A stretch of 60,786 nt of DNA, taken from assembly GCA_025356475.1 (NCBI GenBank), contig JANXSX010000142.1, positions 1 to 60,786 on the forward strand, read 5' to 3'. Position 1 is the first letter of the stretch, and each line of letters starts with the position of its first letter. Below the pieces are notes generated by a model. That model did no database searches. It saw nothing but the letters and a program-made list of their open reading frames with translations, and had not been told where the DNA came from. Source of the stretch: Isosphaeraceae bacterium (GTDB lineage Bacteria; Planctomycetota; Planctomycetia; Isosphaerales; Isosphaeraceae). The position numbers and the translations under genes are program-made. Below, piece by piece: positions 50,374-58,470 of this stretch.

Positions 50374-51783
50374 TCAACGCCCGAGTCGATCGAGAATGTT
50401 CTTGGTGATCCGCTCGACGGCGGGTTCCCCGCCACGAAGTCCATGGGCCCAGTCCGTCGTGCCTGCCGTCACGACGGTTCCTCCACGGGTGTAGATTCCC
50501 ATCACGGCTGCCCCCATCCGACCTTTCGGAAACCGGTCGTACCAGTCACTGTCATCCGGGTGCCATTTTGCTGGCGCTGTGGCAACGATCTCAAACGTGC
50601 GAGGCGTGTCATCGGTGTACGTTGGCACGGGCCTCCCATCTTTCATCACGAAATCACACCCATCGCATTCGTACCCAACAATCGTCTGCTTGGCCCCAAA
50701 CAGATCGCCTGACTTTAATTCCGTCCCAGCGAAGAGCCAGTGATCGGGTTGATAAACGGTAAATGCACCTGTGCCATCCATGAATTGATCGTGGCTCTTG
50801 TGATAGCCACCGGCCAAGAAACCGACTCCGGTTAACCGATTCTCCGGGCGATCGACAAGGTGATGACTCCAAAGTGTGCTCAAAAGCTTATGATCTGAAC
50901 TCTTATAGATCGGGTCCTGTTCAAATGCTTGTTTCCAACAGACGAGGGCTCGCCCTCCCTCCTCGGATCGGACCTGCCAGCAGACCGAATTCCCGCTCAG
51001 AAATGCGACGTTCCCCCCTGCCCCGATGAACGCTTCGAGACTGTCACGCATCGGGCTTGACCAGTATTCATCATGACCCACCGAGAGCACCAGTTTGTAG
51101 TCCTTGAGGATCTCCGGGTGGAATTCCAGGTCAGAATTCACAGCGTAGTCGATGGTGTAACCTGATCGTTCAGCCCACACGACAAACGGTTGCTCCCAAT
51201 TAGGGAACTGACTCGCGGGAGGCCGGTCAAACGAGACGCGGCGACCCTGGACCTTCTGTTTAGCGTTGTACGCATACAGGCTGTAACCACCCCAGTTGTT
51301 GTATGCATTATACGTGTTGGTCGAGAGTTGTAAGAGGATCTTGGTATCATGGCCAGGACGAGAAGACCGGACCACAAAGAAAGCCGAGCCTTCAGCCGTA
51401 CGCGTGTTCTTCTGAGTGTACATTCCACCGTTATCTTTAACACGCAACTTGATCGTATAATAACCCGACTTCCATGTTGCGGGTATCTCAAGTTTGAACG
51501 TCTCCGGCCAGTTGCAGCCGCGTGATGACGCATCGGCAGGAATGAGATGTTCGCGCCCAGGGAGACCAGTTTTGGTCCAGACGACCTGACGTTCCTTGCC
51601 TTCTCTCGCGACCTCAACCTCAAAGGTTGCTGCGCTGGTCGAGACTCGGACTGAGATCGACTCGCCCGCGACGACACTGATTTGATCGGTGTAACCTTCG
51701 ACAAAAAGGCTGCGGGGGTCCTGAGCCGAGGCAGTCGCGACCACCAGGCTGACACAACTGAATATTCCGAGCAGGGTCTTCAT
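50374..51783 (-). CDS. Exported N,N-dimethylformamidase-beta-like protein
   Basis: A 469-aa exported protein with a signal peptide (KTLLGIFSCVSLVVATASA, start 51783). Residues 25-140 are a beta-sandwich (QISVVAGESISVRVSTSAATFEVEVAREG...WKSGYYTIKLRV). The rest matches the large subunit fold of N,N-dimethylformamidase: TNTYNAYNNWGGYSLYAYN, YKLVLSVGHDEYWSSPMRDSLEAFIGAGGNVAFLSGNSVCWQVR, and GTVVTAGTTDWAHGL near the end. True DMF hydrolysis is unlikely in this setting. Planctomycete relatives are secreted proteins of unknown substrate, perhaps acting on carbohydrate amides. Confidence 0.83.
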   Translation of the reverse strand: MKTLLGIFSCVSLVVATASAQDPRSLFVEGYTDQISVVAGESISVRVSTSAATFEVEVAREGKERQVVWTKTGLPGREHLIPADASSRGCNWPETFKLEIPATWKSGYYTIKLRVKDNGGMYTQKNTRTAEGSAFFVVRSSRPGHDTKILLQLSTNTYNAYNNWGGYSLYAYNAKQKVQGRRVSFDRPPASQFPNWEQPFVVWAERSGYTIDYAVNSDLEFHPEILKDYKLVLSVGHDEYWSSPMRDSLEAFIGAGGNVAFLSGNSVCWQVRSEEGGRALVCWKQAFEQDPIYKSSDHKLLSTLWSHHLVDRPENRLTGVGFLAGGYHKSHDQFMDGTGAFTVYQPDHWLFAGTELKSGDLFGAKQTIVGYECDGCDFVMKDGRPVPTYTDDTPRTFEIVATAPAKWHPDDSDWYDRFPKGRMGAAVMGIYTRGGTVVTAGTTDWAHGLRGGEPAVERITKNILDRLGR

Positions 51784-51997
51784 CGATCGCTCTCTGGTGA
51801 TAGTGTCGCATGAGTGCTGGATCCGCATTCTCCGCAGACGATCCTGCGATTGCAACCGCCCACCCATCTTTCGACGACTGTCTGCACCCGCTACGATACC
51901 GCAAGACCGTGGACGAGAACTCTCCCAGGATATCAGACCATGACCGAGTGACCATCACGTCGACAGATGCTCAAATTTGCTGGGACATGCCTCGGGT

Positions 51998-53368
51998 TCA
52001 ATTCCTCAGACTCGACAATGGCGCGGGAATGCGTCCACCGTGGCGGACGAACTCGGTGGACCCTCCTGCGGCATGGATCGGCAGGATGACCGTCTGGCCG
52101 AACAGGCCTCCGAAAACCGCCATCTCCCCTGCCTTCTTGCCAGGTACGGGAATGACACGCACCGCCGTTGTCTTATGATTGATCACTCCAATCGCAACCT
52201 CGTCGGCGATCAATGCGGCGAGGGTCTCTGCGTCGGTGTCGCCGGGAACGGCGATCATGTCGAGGCCCACCGAACAGACCGCTGTCATCGCTTCGAGCTT
52301 CGCCAGAGTGAGATCCCCGCGCTCGACCGCGTCGGCCAATGCGCAATCCTCGCTCACGGCAACAAACGCTCCCGAGAGGCCACCAACGCTCGACGAGGCG
52401 AAGCTTCCGCCCTTCTTGACGGCATCGTTCAGGAGCGCAAGAGCCGCCGTGGTCCCAGGGGCTCCCAATCGCTTGACGCCCATGGCCTGAAGGATCTCGC
52501 CAACGCTATCGCCGACTTGAGGCGTAGGTGCCAATGAGAGATCGACAATCCCGAATGGAACACCCAACCGAGCGGCGACCTCGCGACCAATCAATTCGCC
52601 AACCCGAGTGACACGAAACGCAGTGCTCTTGATCTCCTCGGCGATCTCGCCCAACGTCGGCTTTGAGTTCGCGACCAGGTCCTCGACCGCCCCTTTGACA
52701 ACCCCGGGGCCGCTCACGCCGATGTTGATCACACAGTCGGGTTCGCCCGCGCCGTGAAAGGCTCCGGCCATGAAGGGATTATCGTTGGGAGCATTGCCAA
52801 AGATCACCAACTTCGCACAGCCGAATCCGTCGTGCGACCGAGTCCGCTCCGCTGCATCTTTGAGGATATACCCCAGCCTGAGAATCGCATCCATATTGAT
52901 GCCCGCTGCAGTCGTACCGACGTTGACGCTCGAACAGACCCGTTGGGTCGTTGAGAGAACTTCGGGCAGAGCCTCGATCAGGCGGCGGTCCGACTCGGTC
53001 CAGCCCTTCTGAACGAGTGCGGTGAATCCACCGACGAGGTCGACTCCAATCTCCTCGGCGACACTGTCGAGAGTCCGCGCAACCGCCAAGATCCCCTCAG
53101 TCGAATGCCCAGCCGCCACTGAGGCGATCGGGCTGACGGCAAGGCGACGATTGACGATGGGAATCCCGTAGCGTGCCTCGACTTCCTTACAGACTTCGCG
53201 GAGGCGTCCCGCGTACTTGATCATGCGAGCACGTATCTGGTCACAAAGCACTTTGGGATCGGGCGATGCGCAAGGCTGGAGGTCGAGACCCATCGTCACG
53301 GTGCGGACATCGAGCTTGTAACTACGGACCATGCCCAACGTGGCGAGAACATCCTCAGTGCGATACAC
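51998..53368 (-). CDS. PFL family / UPF0210 protein
   Basis: A 456-aa cytoplasmic protein of UPF0210 (pyruvate-formate-lyase-like fold). Typical stretches are LDVRTVTMGLDLQPCAS at the N-terminus, VCSSVNVGTTAAGINMDAI, FGNAPNDNPFMAGAFHGAGEPDCVINIGVSGPGVVKGAVE, and MTAVCSVGLDMIAVPGDTDAETLAALIADE. No glycyl-radical loop is seen, so classic PFL chemistry is not implied. The GTG at 53368 with AAGGAG 6 nt upstream is preferred to a TTG at 53383. It overlaps the end of the ACT-domain gene, its usual genomic partner. The biochemical role is unknown. Confidence 0.9.
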   Translation of the reverse strand: MYRTEDVLATLGMVRSYKLDVRTVTMGLDLQPCASPDPKVLCDQIRARMIKYAGRLREVCKEVEARYGIPIVNRRLAVSPIASVAAGHSTEGILAVARTLDSVAEEIGVDLVGGFTALVQKGWTESDRRLIEALPEVLSTTQRVCSSVNVGTTAAGINMDAILRLGYILKDAAERTRSHDGFGCAKLVIFGNAPNDNPFMAGAFHGAGEPDCVINIGVSGPGVVKGAVEDLVANSKPTLGEIAEEIKSTAFRVTRVGELIGREVAARLGVPFGIVDLSLAPTPQVGDSVGEILQAMGVKRLGAPGTTAALALLNDAVKKGGSFASSSVGGLSGAFVAVSEDCALADAVERGDLTLAKLEAMTAVCSVGLDMIAVPGDTDAETLAALIADEVAIGVINHKTTAVRVIPVPGKKAGEMAVFGGLFGQTVILPIHAAGGSTEFVRHGGRIPAPLSSLRN

Positions 53369-53963
53369 CGGCGGCTCCTTCAATACTGGGATGCGTCATG
53401 CGGGATTGACCCACGCGAACCGGGCCAGGTTCACTGGTGGCGAGGAAGATATTCTCATGCTGGACGAACGCTTCGAGACCGAGACCTTTGCCGAACTGTT
53501 CGAGGTCGGCCTTGAGTTCGAGTGGAGAGAGGTCACTCGGCAAAAACGCCTCCATCACCATCGAAAAACGAGGTCCGTCGGTTCGAGCATGGAGATCGAC
53601 GATGTTCACCCCTCGGGAAGCGAGTCCACCCGCAATTCCGTGGATGTTGCCCGGGTGGTCGTCACCCAAGACCGTCAGGATAAAGCGTTCCCCCTTGACC
53701 GGAGCAACGACATCGCGTGGGTTTGCTTCGATCACGGCGACAGTGAGTTCAAACTCACGCCCTTGGTAGGCGATGACCGTGCGAAGCTTCTCGACGTTCT
53801 GGGGCTTCTCGAACTCAACCGCGAGGATAATCGTGAAGTACCCCCTCATGACGGTCTGACTGAGTTCAATGATGTTTCCTCCCTGGTCGCGGAGGGCTCC
53901 GGTCACCGCGTGGACGATCCCCACACGGTCGGCCGATGTGACGGTCACGATATAGGTTGACAT
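53355..53963 (-). CDS. Two-ACT-domain protein (UPF0237/GcvR-like)
   Basis: A 202-aa cytoplasmic protein. The first ACT domain is at 1-80 (STYIVTVTSADRVGIVHAVTGALRDQGGNIIELSQTVMRGYFTIILAV) and the second at about 95-175 (RFILTVLGDDHPGNIHGIAGGLASRGVNIVDLHARTDGPRFSMVMEAFLP). ACT domains bind amino acids and regulate enzymes or transcription, as in GcvR of glycine cleavage. The start is ATG 53963. The 3' end overlaps the UPF0210 start, so the two are co-translated. UPF0237/UPF0210 pairing recurs in distant bacteria, suggesting an amino-acid-controlled partner for the PFL-fold protein. Confidence 0.9.
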   Translation of the reverse strand: MSTYIVTVTSADRVGIVHAVTGALRDQGGNIIELSQTVMRGYFTIILAVEFEKPQNVEKLRTVIAYQGREFELTVAVIEANPRDVVAPVKGERFILTVLGDDHPGNIHGIAGGLASRGVNIVDLHARTDGPRFSMVMEAFLPSDLSPLELKADLEQFGKGLGLEAFVQHENIFLATSEPGPVRVGQSRMTHPSIEGAAGVSH

Positions 53964-54104
53964 CGTCGAGTAATCATTTCCTGGGCTATCACGGAAGGTC
54001 AAGCTCGTTCCATCACGCGTTAATCGTAACCAAGTTACCCGCCGGCTGGCGAGGTCAACCCGATGGTCGTCGATGGTGGATGGACGTCACTCCTTCACGT
54101 TGGT

Positions 54105-54965
54105 TCATGGGCGACTGATGTACTGACCACCCGAATCGGCGGAGATCTTCTTGAGCTGGTTGCCCCCGGCTCCTCCCGAAAGATCGACGCAGTTCACGGG
54201 AATCCGACCGGTATTGGACTTGGCGATCGCATCAGCAGCTCCTTCCGGGTACTCGCCGTCGGAGAGGAGAAAAATCGCGTCTGGGCGAAGTGCCAGAGCC
54301 AGCTTCATCGCGGCTCGGGGGTCGGTCTCTCCGTTGGGCTCGATCGCGCTCATCCAGCGGAGCAATTGGTCCTTGCCGGCAAGGTCCGCCGATTTGGGAG
54401 CGTCGCCCGGGCTTGGAAGCGGAGCCTCGTTGTAAAAGATCACCTTAAATCTTTGGGGATACTGCAAGGCCATGATCGAGCGACGCACTTCGATCTTGGC
54501 CCTCGCCAATCTGGCATCCTCGATCATACTTCCCGAACAATCGACGACGTACACAAAGACTTGACCTTGCGAGCGAATCCCATAGAAGGACGCCTGACGC
54601 CAAGGTGGGATATTGGCCCAGTCGACTTTGGGGCCGTACCGATCGGATCCGGGAGCCCGGAGTTTGTCGGCGGCTGATGCGGCGTCAACTAGTCGGGGTG
54701 GCGGCCCACTGTCGGCTGCCTTAGGTTCCTGGGCGAGAGCCTGCAACGTGGAGACCAACCCACAAACGAGGGCGGCAAGCCGCACTGAGGCGACGACGAC
54801 CTGCCAGCCGTTCACCGACCCAAGCACCAAGCCAGTGGTTTGCCTGCGATGCGGAATTATTGAGCTCCTGAGCGGAATATCCTTAAAACTACTCCATGGT
54901 TGGCTGGTAAACCAGCCCTGTCTAGGCTCGAAATCGATCTGACTGACTTGACCCCTGGGCTTCAT
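54105..54965 (-). CDS. Exported von Willebrand factor A domain protein
   Basis: A 286-aa protein. After a long polar N-terminus and a hydrophobic segment (LAALVCGLVSTLQALA, about 63-78) comes a VWA domain with its MIDAS motif VYVVDCSGSM (142-147), the second-site Thr in NGETDPRAAMKLAL and Asp in AIFLLSDGEYPEGAADAI. A Mg2+-dependent protein-protein contact domain outside the cytoplasm is expected. The true start may lie closer to the hydrophobic segment: the first 48 residues look unlike a leader and no good ribosome-binding site is seen. The gene reads away from terC. Confidence 0.85.
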   Translation of the reverse strand: MKPRGQVSQIDFEPRQGWFTSQPWSSFKDIPLRSSIIPHRRQTTGLVLGSVNGWQVVVASVRLAALVCGLVSTLQALAQEPKAADSGPPPRLVDAASAADKLRAPGSDRYGPKVDWANIPPWRQASFYGIRSQGQVFVYVVDCSGSMIEDARLARAKIEVRRSIMALQYPQRFKVIFYNEAPLPSPGDAPKSADLAGKDQLLRWMSAIEPNGETDPRAAMKLALALRPDAIFLLSDGEYPEGAADAIAKSNTGRIPVNCVDLSGGAGGNQLKKISADSGGQYISRP

Positions 54966-55033
54966 GTCCCCAAGATGTTTTTTGGCAATAGCCGCCCGAC
55001 CCTTCCCCCCCTGCTTGCGGAGGAGCCCCCGGC

Positions 55034-55960
55034 ATGTGGGGATTGACCCTACCTGATGTTGTCGCCTTGCTCAGTGCGATCCTAACCTTGGTCGTACTCG
55101 AAGGGCTCCTGAGCGCCGACAATGCGCTCGTCTTGGCCGTGATGGTCCGCCACTTACCCCGGGACGCGCAGAAGCTCGCCCTGCGGTATGGGATCATTGG
55201 GGCATTCGTCTTTCGACTGATTGCTGTGATTCTCGCAGCCTCGCTTCTTTCGTATTGGTATCTCAAGGTGTTTGGAGGAGCCTATCTCTTCTACCTCTCG
55301 ATTTCCCATCTACTTGCCCCTGAAGACTCAGAGGGCGAAACCAAGCCACGCTCCGGTCGAAGTTTTTGGGCGACCGTCGCAGCGGTCGAACTTGCAGATA
55401 TCGCCTTCTCCATCGACTCGATCCTTGCGGCCGTTGGGATGGCCGAGCAACTGCCCGCGAATCTCAAAGCGATGACATTGATCAACCTCCCCGCCTTGGG
55501 GATCGAAGTGGGGTTGAAGCTCTCGGTCGTTTATATTGGTGGAATCCTTGGCATCATCACAATGCGGTATGTTGCTGGGTACTTCATCATTCTCATCGAC
55601 CGCTTTCACGGACTTGCCACAGGTGCTTACATCCTCGTTGGCTGGATCGGGCTCGACCTGATCGGGGGCGGGTTACATAACGCGATTCATCCGGTCATCG
55701 ATCCCACCCCGGCAGATTGGCAGAGCCGACTTCCCGCCTGGTTGCATGATGCCCCACTCGAAATGCCGACCTGGCTGTTCTGGGGGGGGATGGGCCTGAT
55801 CGTCGTGGTGAGCATGCTCTACAACCCCAAGAAACCGAAGCGACAGGAAGAGGAACTGGGGCGGATCGACAAGGAAATTCAGTTTGCGATCGATGGAATC
55901 GAGGTCCGCGAAGCAAGGGTCGCACTCACCGACCCGAGCCAAACCAAACCGGACGCATGA
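55034..55960 (+). CDS. TerC family integral membrane protein
   Basis: A 308-aa membrane protein with about seven to eight helices. TerC motifs are TLVVLEGLLSADNALVLAVMVRHLP near the N-terminus and VAAVELADIAFSIDSILAAVGMA in the middle, each with conserved Asp residues placed for metal binding. Relatives export Mn2+ or assist metal loading of secreted enzymes, and tellurite resistance is not implied. The C-terminal tail is charged and cytoplasmic (NPKKPKRQEEELGRIDKE). I see no yybP-ykoY-like Mn riboswitch in the short leader. GGAGGAG lies upstream of the ATG at 55034. Confidence 0.9.
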   Translation: MWGLTLPDVVALLSAILTLVVLEGLLSADNALVLAVMVRHLPRDAQKLALRYGIIGAFVFRLIAVILAASLLSYWYLKVFGGAYLFYLSISHLLAPEDSEGETKPRSGRSFWATVAAVELADIAFSIDSILAAVGMAEQLPANLKAMTLINLPALGIEVGLKLSVVYIGGILGIITMRYVAGYFIILIDRFHGLATGAYILVGWIGLDLIGGGLHNAIHPVIDPTPADWQSRLPAWLHDAPLEMPTWLFWGGMGLIVVVSMLYNPKKPKRQEEELGRIDKEIQFAIDGIEVREARVALTDPSQTKPDA

Positions 55961-56098
55961 ACACTCCTGTTTCCTGCGATTTGATGGTCTCCGATCTCCA
56001 GCGTGTGGATAGACTTCCTACGTACGGCTTTGCTACTCTAATTGATCACGATTGGCCGCCAGACGGCCTCCTCGACTCGACCACAGGACTTGCGGAAA

Positions 56099-58348
56099 AT
56101 GGCCGGAATCGACGCATACGCCTCTTGCCCCTGCGGCAGCGGGCAGAAGTATAAGTGGTGCTGTCAGAAGGTCGAGGCGACCGTTGACCGGGCCATGCGT
56201 CTCTACGAGACAGGCGCACCTGAGGCTGCGGTCGAAGCGATCGATGAGGGGATTAAGAAGGACGGCGATGTCCCTCTGCTCCTGACACGGAAAGCATTGC
56301 TCCTTGCCAGGTTGGGGAAACCGTACGAAGCCAAGCATGCCCTTGAGACGATCCTCCTCAAGCAGCCTAAGCACGCGGGTGCGCGGATGCTTTTGACTCG
56401 GATCACGCTCGAGATCGAGGGGCCACAGGCAGGGGTCGCCCAGCTTCAGGAAGCACTGGCCCACGCTCCTGAGGGGGGGGCAAAGGCTCTCTCACCACTG
56501 ATTCGACTGGTCGGTGGAATCCTTGGTGAGATGGGGTTCGCCCCGTCAGCCCGGGCACATCTGGAGCTGGTGGAACGATTAGGCAATGACGCGGAAGGCT
56601 CGACCGCCCAGGCGATTCGCACCCTTGACCGGGCACCGGGCTTGATGCCCTGGCTCAAGCAGCCCTATCGCCTCTCGCCCGCTCCCGAGGATCTCGACCC
56701 GGCAACTCGGGCGGACTTTGACGCCGCGCTCAGCCTCTCGAATGAAGGACGTTGGTCTGCAGCCGCGACGGCGTTTGACCTGCTGACGGGTTCGCCGGCC
56801 GCCCGAGTCTTGGCGGAGCGGAACCTTGGTCTTTGCCGACTCTTCCTTGCCGACGACCGAGGTGCGGTCGAAGCCCTCCGACGGTACGCTGGGACGTTAG
56901 GCCCGGTCGTTGAGGCCGTGGAAATTGAAGCCCTCTGCCAGCAGATCGCCCCTGCCGGCCCCGAGCAACTCGTTGAGCGAGTTCAGAAGATCTGGACCTT
57001 AAGGGATCGAGCCAAGTTGCTCGCAAACCTAAGGGCTCTCGGCGATGTGATGGATGAAGGGCGAGGGCCGGCGAATCCCGATGATGAGGATTCGCCCGAG
57101 GTCGATCAGTTCGCGCTGATGGACATGGTCGGGGCCAACCTCGAGACGATCGACTCCGCCACCGTTGATCAGATTCCGACCGTGATCGGTCGAGTTCTGG
57201 TCGGGCAGGAAATCGCGATTCTCGAGACCTACGATGATGGACGCCTCGACGCCCTGGTGGATCGGTTCATGGGGCTCGCTGGAACTTCGATCCCACCCGC
57301 CCACCCTAAGACCAAACCGATCGGCAAGGTCGACCGCGCCAGTCTCGCCCTCACCTGGGAATGGGTCCTCCCTGAAGGGACCCCACCCCCTGCCGCCGAA
57401 CGACTGCATGCCGAGAAGCGGACCCGGATGATCCGTGAGTCCTGGCCCAAGACGAACCAAGCCTATCTCGGCGGTCGAACCCCCGAGGCAGCAGCCAAGG
57501 CCGGCGACGCGGAGATTCCCTTGCGGGCTGCCCTGCTCGCCTTCGAAATCCAGCGCGGTTTGGGGGACCAAACGGACTTGATCGCCGTGCGAGATGCACT
57601 CAAAGTTCCGAGCGAGCCCGAGGTTGATCCCGCCACAGTCAACATCGACACCCTACCGATCGTCCGTTTCCATCGGGTTCCAGCCGAGCAACTCAGCGAC
57701 GACAAGCTGGTGGCATTCTATCGTCAATCGCGCAAGTTTATGATCGCGACCGCGATGGAACGAGCCTCACGGGCCTTGGTCGACCGGCCTCAAACTTGGG
57801 GCAACGCGGGGTCGGGAATCTCCTCGATCGCTCTGTTTGCAGACCTTGCGAGCCTTGCGGCCAACGCAGGACGATTGCCCGAAGCATTCGACTGGATTAC
57901 GAAAGGTCGACAGGCCGATACCCCGGTCACCAAAGCAATCAACGCCCCAGTCTGGGATATGCTTGAAGTCCGTTTCAAAGCCAGAGGCGAGGCCCCCGAG
58001 GTTTGGGTCCCTGAACTCGCGGTGGTTCTTGACCGATATCGTGAGAACCAGGCGGCGAGCCAGGCGATATTGCTCAACCTCGTGGAAATGGGTTTGGTCC
58101 AGGTTCAGCCCAATCCCGACCGACCCGACGATCTCCTTCTCGATAGCCGTCCCCTCCAGGCGCTTCTGACTCGTTATGGCCCCAAGGTGACGACCGCATC
58201 TGGCCGGCTCGGTGTCAGCGCGACAAAGGGTGATCTCTGGACCCCTGGAAGTCAGGGGGGTGGTGCCGGAGGCGGCCTTTGGACTCCCGGATCTCCCCAA
58301 GGTGGCAAGCCTGCGGAAAAACCGAAACTCATCATTCCGGGTCGCTGA
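56099..58348 (+). CDS. SEC-C zinc-motif / TPR protein
   Basis: A 749-aa cytoplasmic protein. The N-terminus C10-P-C12-GSGQKYKWC21-C22 is a SEC-C zinc-binding motif like the SecA tail. TPR-like helix pairs follow (about 30-130: AMRLYETGAPEAAVEAIDEGIKKDG, ALLLARLGKPYEAKHALETILLKQP). A middle region at 440-480 contains WPKTNQAYLGGRTPEAAAKAGDAEIPLRAALLAFE, a segment often found with SEC-C motifs. More helical repeats follow, then a Gly-rich tail. A chaperone- or adaptor-like role near translation or secretion is plausible. The start at 56099 follows an AGGA. The next gene is a diverged relative. Confidence 0.82.
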   Translation: MAGIDAYASCPCGSGQKYKWCCQKVEATVDRAMRLYETGAPEAAVEAIDEGIKKDGDVPLLLTRKALLLARLGKPYEAKHALETILLKQPKHAGARMLLTRITLEIEGPQAGVAQLQEALAHAPEGGAKALSPLIRLVGGILGEMGFAPSARAHLELVERLGNDAEGSTAQAIRTLDRAPGLMPWLKQPYRLSPAPEDLDPATRADFDAALSLSNEGRWSAAATAFDLLTGSPAARVLAERNLGLCRLFLADDRGAVEALRRYAGTLGPVVEAVEIEALCQQIAPAGPEQLVERVQKIWTLRDRAKLLANLRALGDVMDEGRGPANPDDEDSPEVDQFALMDMVGANLETIDSATVDQIPTVIGRVLVGQEIAILETYDDGRLDALVDRFMGLAGTSIPPAHPKTKPIGKVDRASLALTWEWVLPEGTPPPAAERLHAEKRTRMIRESWPKTNQAYLGGRTPEAAAKAGDAEIPLRAALLAFEIQRGLGDQTDLIAVRDALKVPSEPEVDPATVNIDTLPIVRFHRVPAEQLSDDKLVAFYRQSRKFMIATAMERASRALVDRPQTWGNAGSGISSIALFADLASLAANAGRLPEAFDWITKGRQADTPVTKAINAPVWDMLEVRFKARGEAPEVWVPELAVVLDRYRENQAASQAILLNLVEMGLVQVQPNPDRPDDLLLDSRPLQALLTRYGPKVTTASGRLGVSATKGDLWTPGSQGGGAGGGLWTPGSPQGGKPAEKPKLIIPGR

Positions 58349-58440
58349 TGGGTGTGACTCTGGATGCGTTTGATGTCTTCGTCAGCTCTTCATGACTTCG
58401 CCGGGGTCCTGATGTTTTCCCAGACAACTCGACCCCCTAC

Positions 58441-58461
58441 CCTCCCGCGACATAGGGAGGG
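58441..58461 (+). promoter_or_regulatory. Hairpin that hides the ribosome-binding site of the next gene
   Basis: CCTCCC (58441-58446) can pair with GGGAGG (58455-58460). The latter includes the Shine-Dalgarno GGAGG of the gene starting at 58471 (10-nt spacing). Such a stem would lower translation until it is opened, for example by ribosomes or a bound factor. This is read from sequence only. Confidence 0.45.
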
Positions 58462-58470
58462 AAAAGCAAT

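Noticed and set aside
51985-52010. T-loop-like GGGTTCAATTCC suggesting a tRNA
   Set aside because: The flanking bases do not form a T stem or acceptor stem, and the site is in the end of the UPF0210 gene.
54966-55033. Possible Mn riboswitch before terC
   Set aside because: The leader is only about 70 nt and shows no yybP-ykoY-like paired regions.
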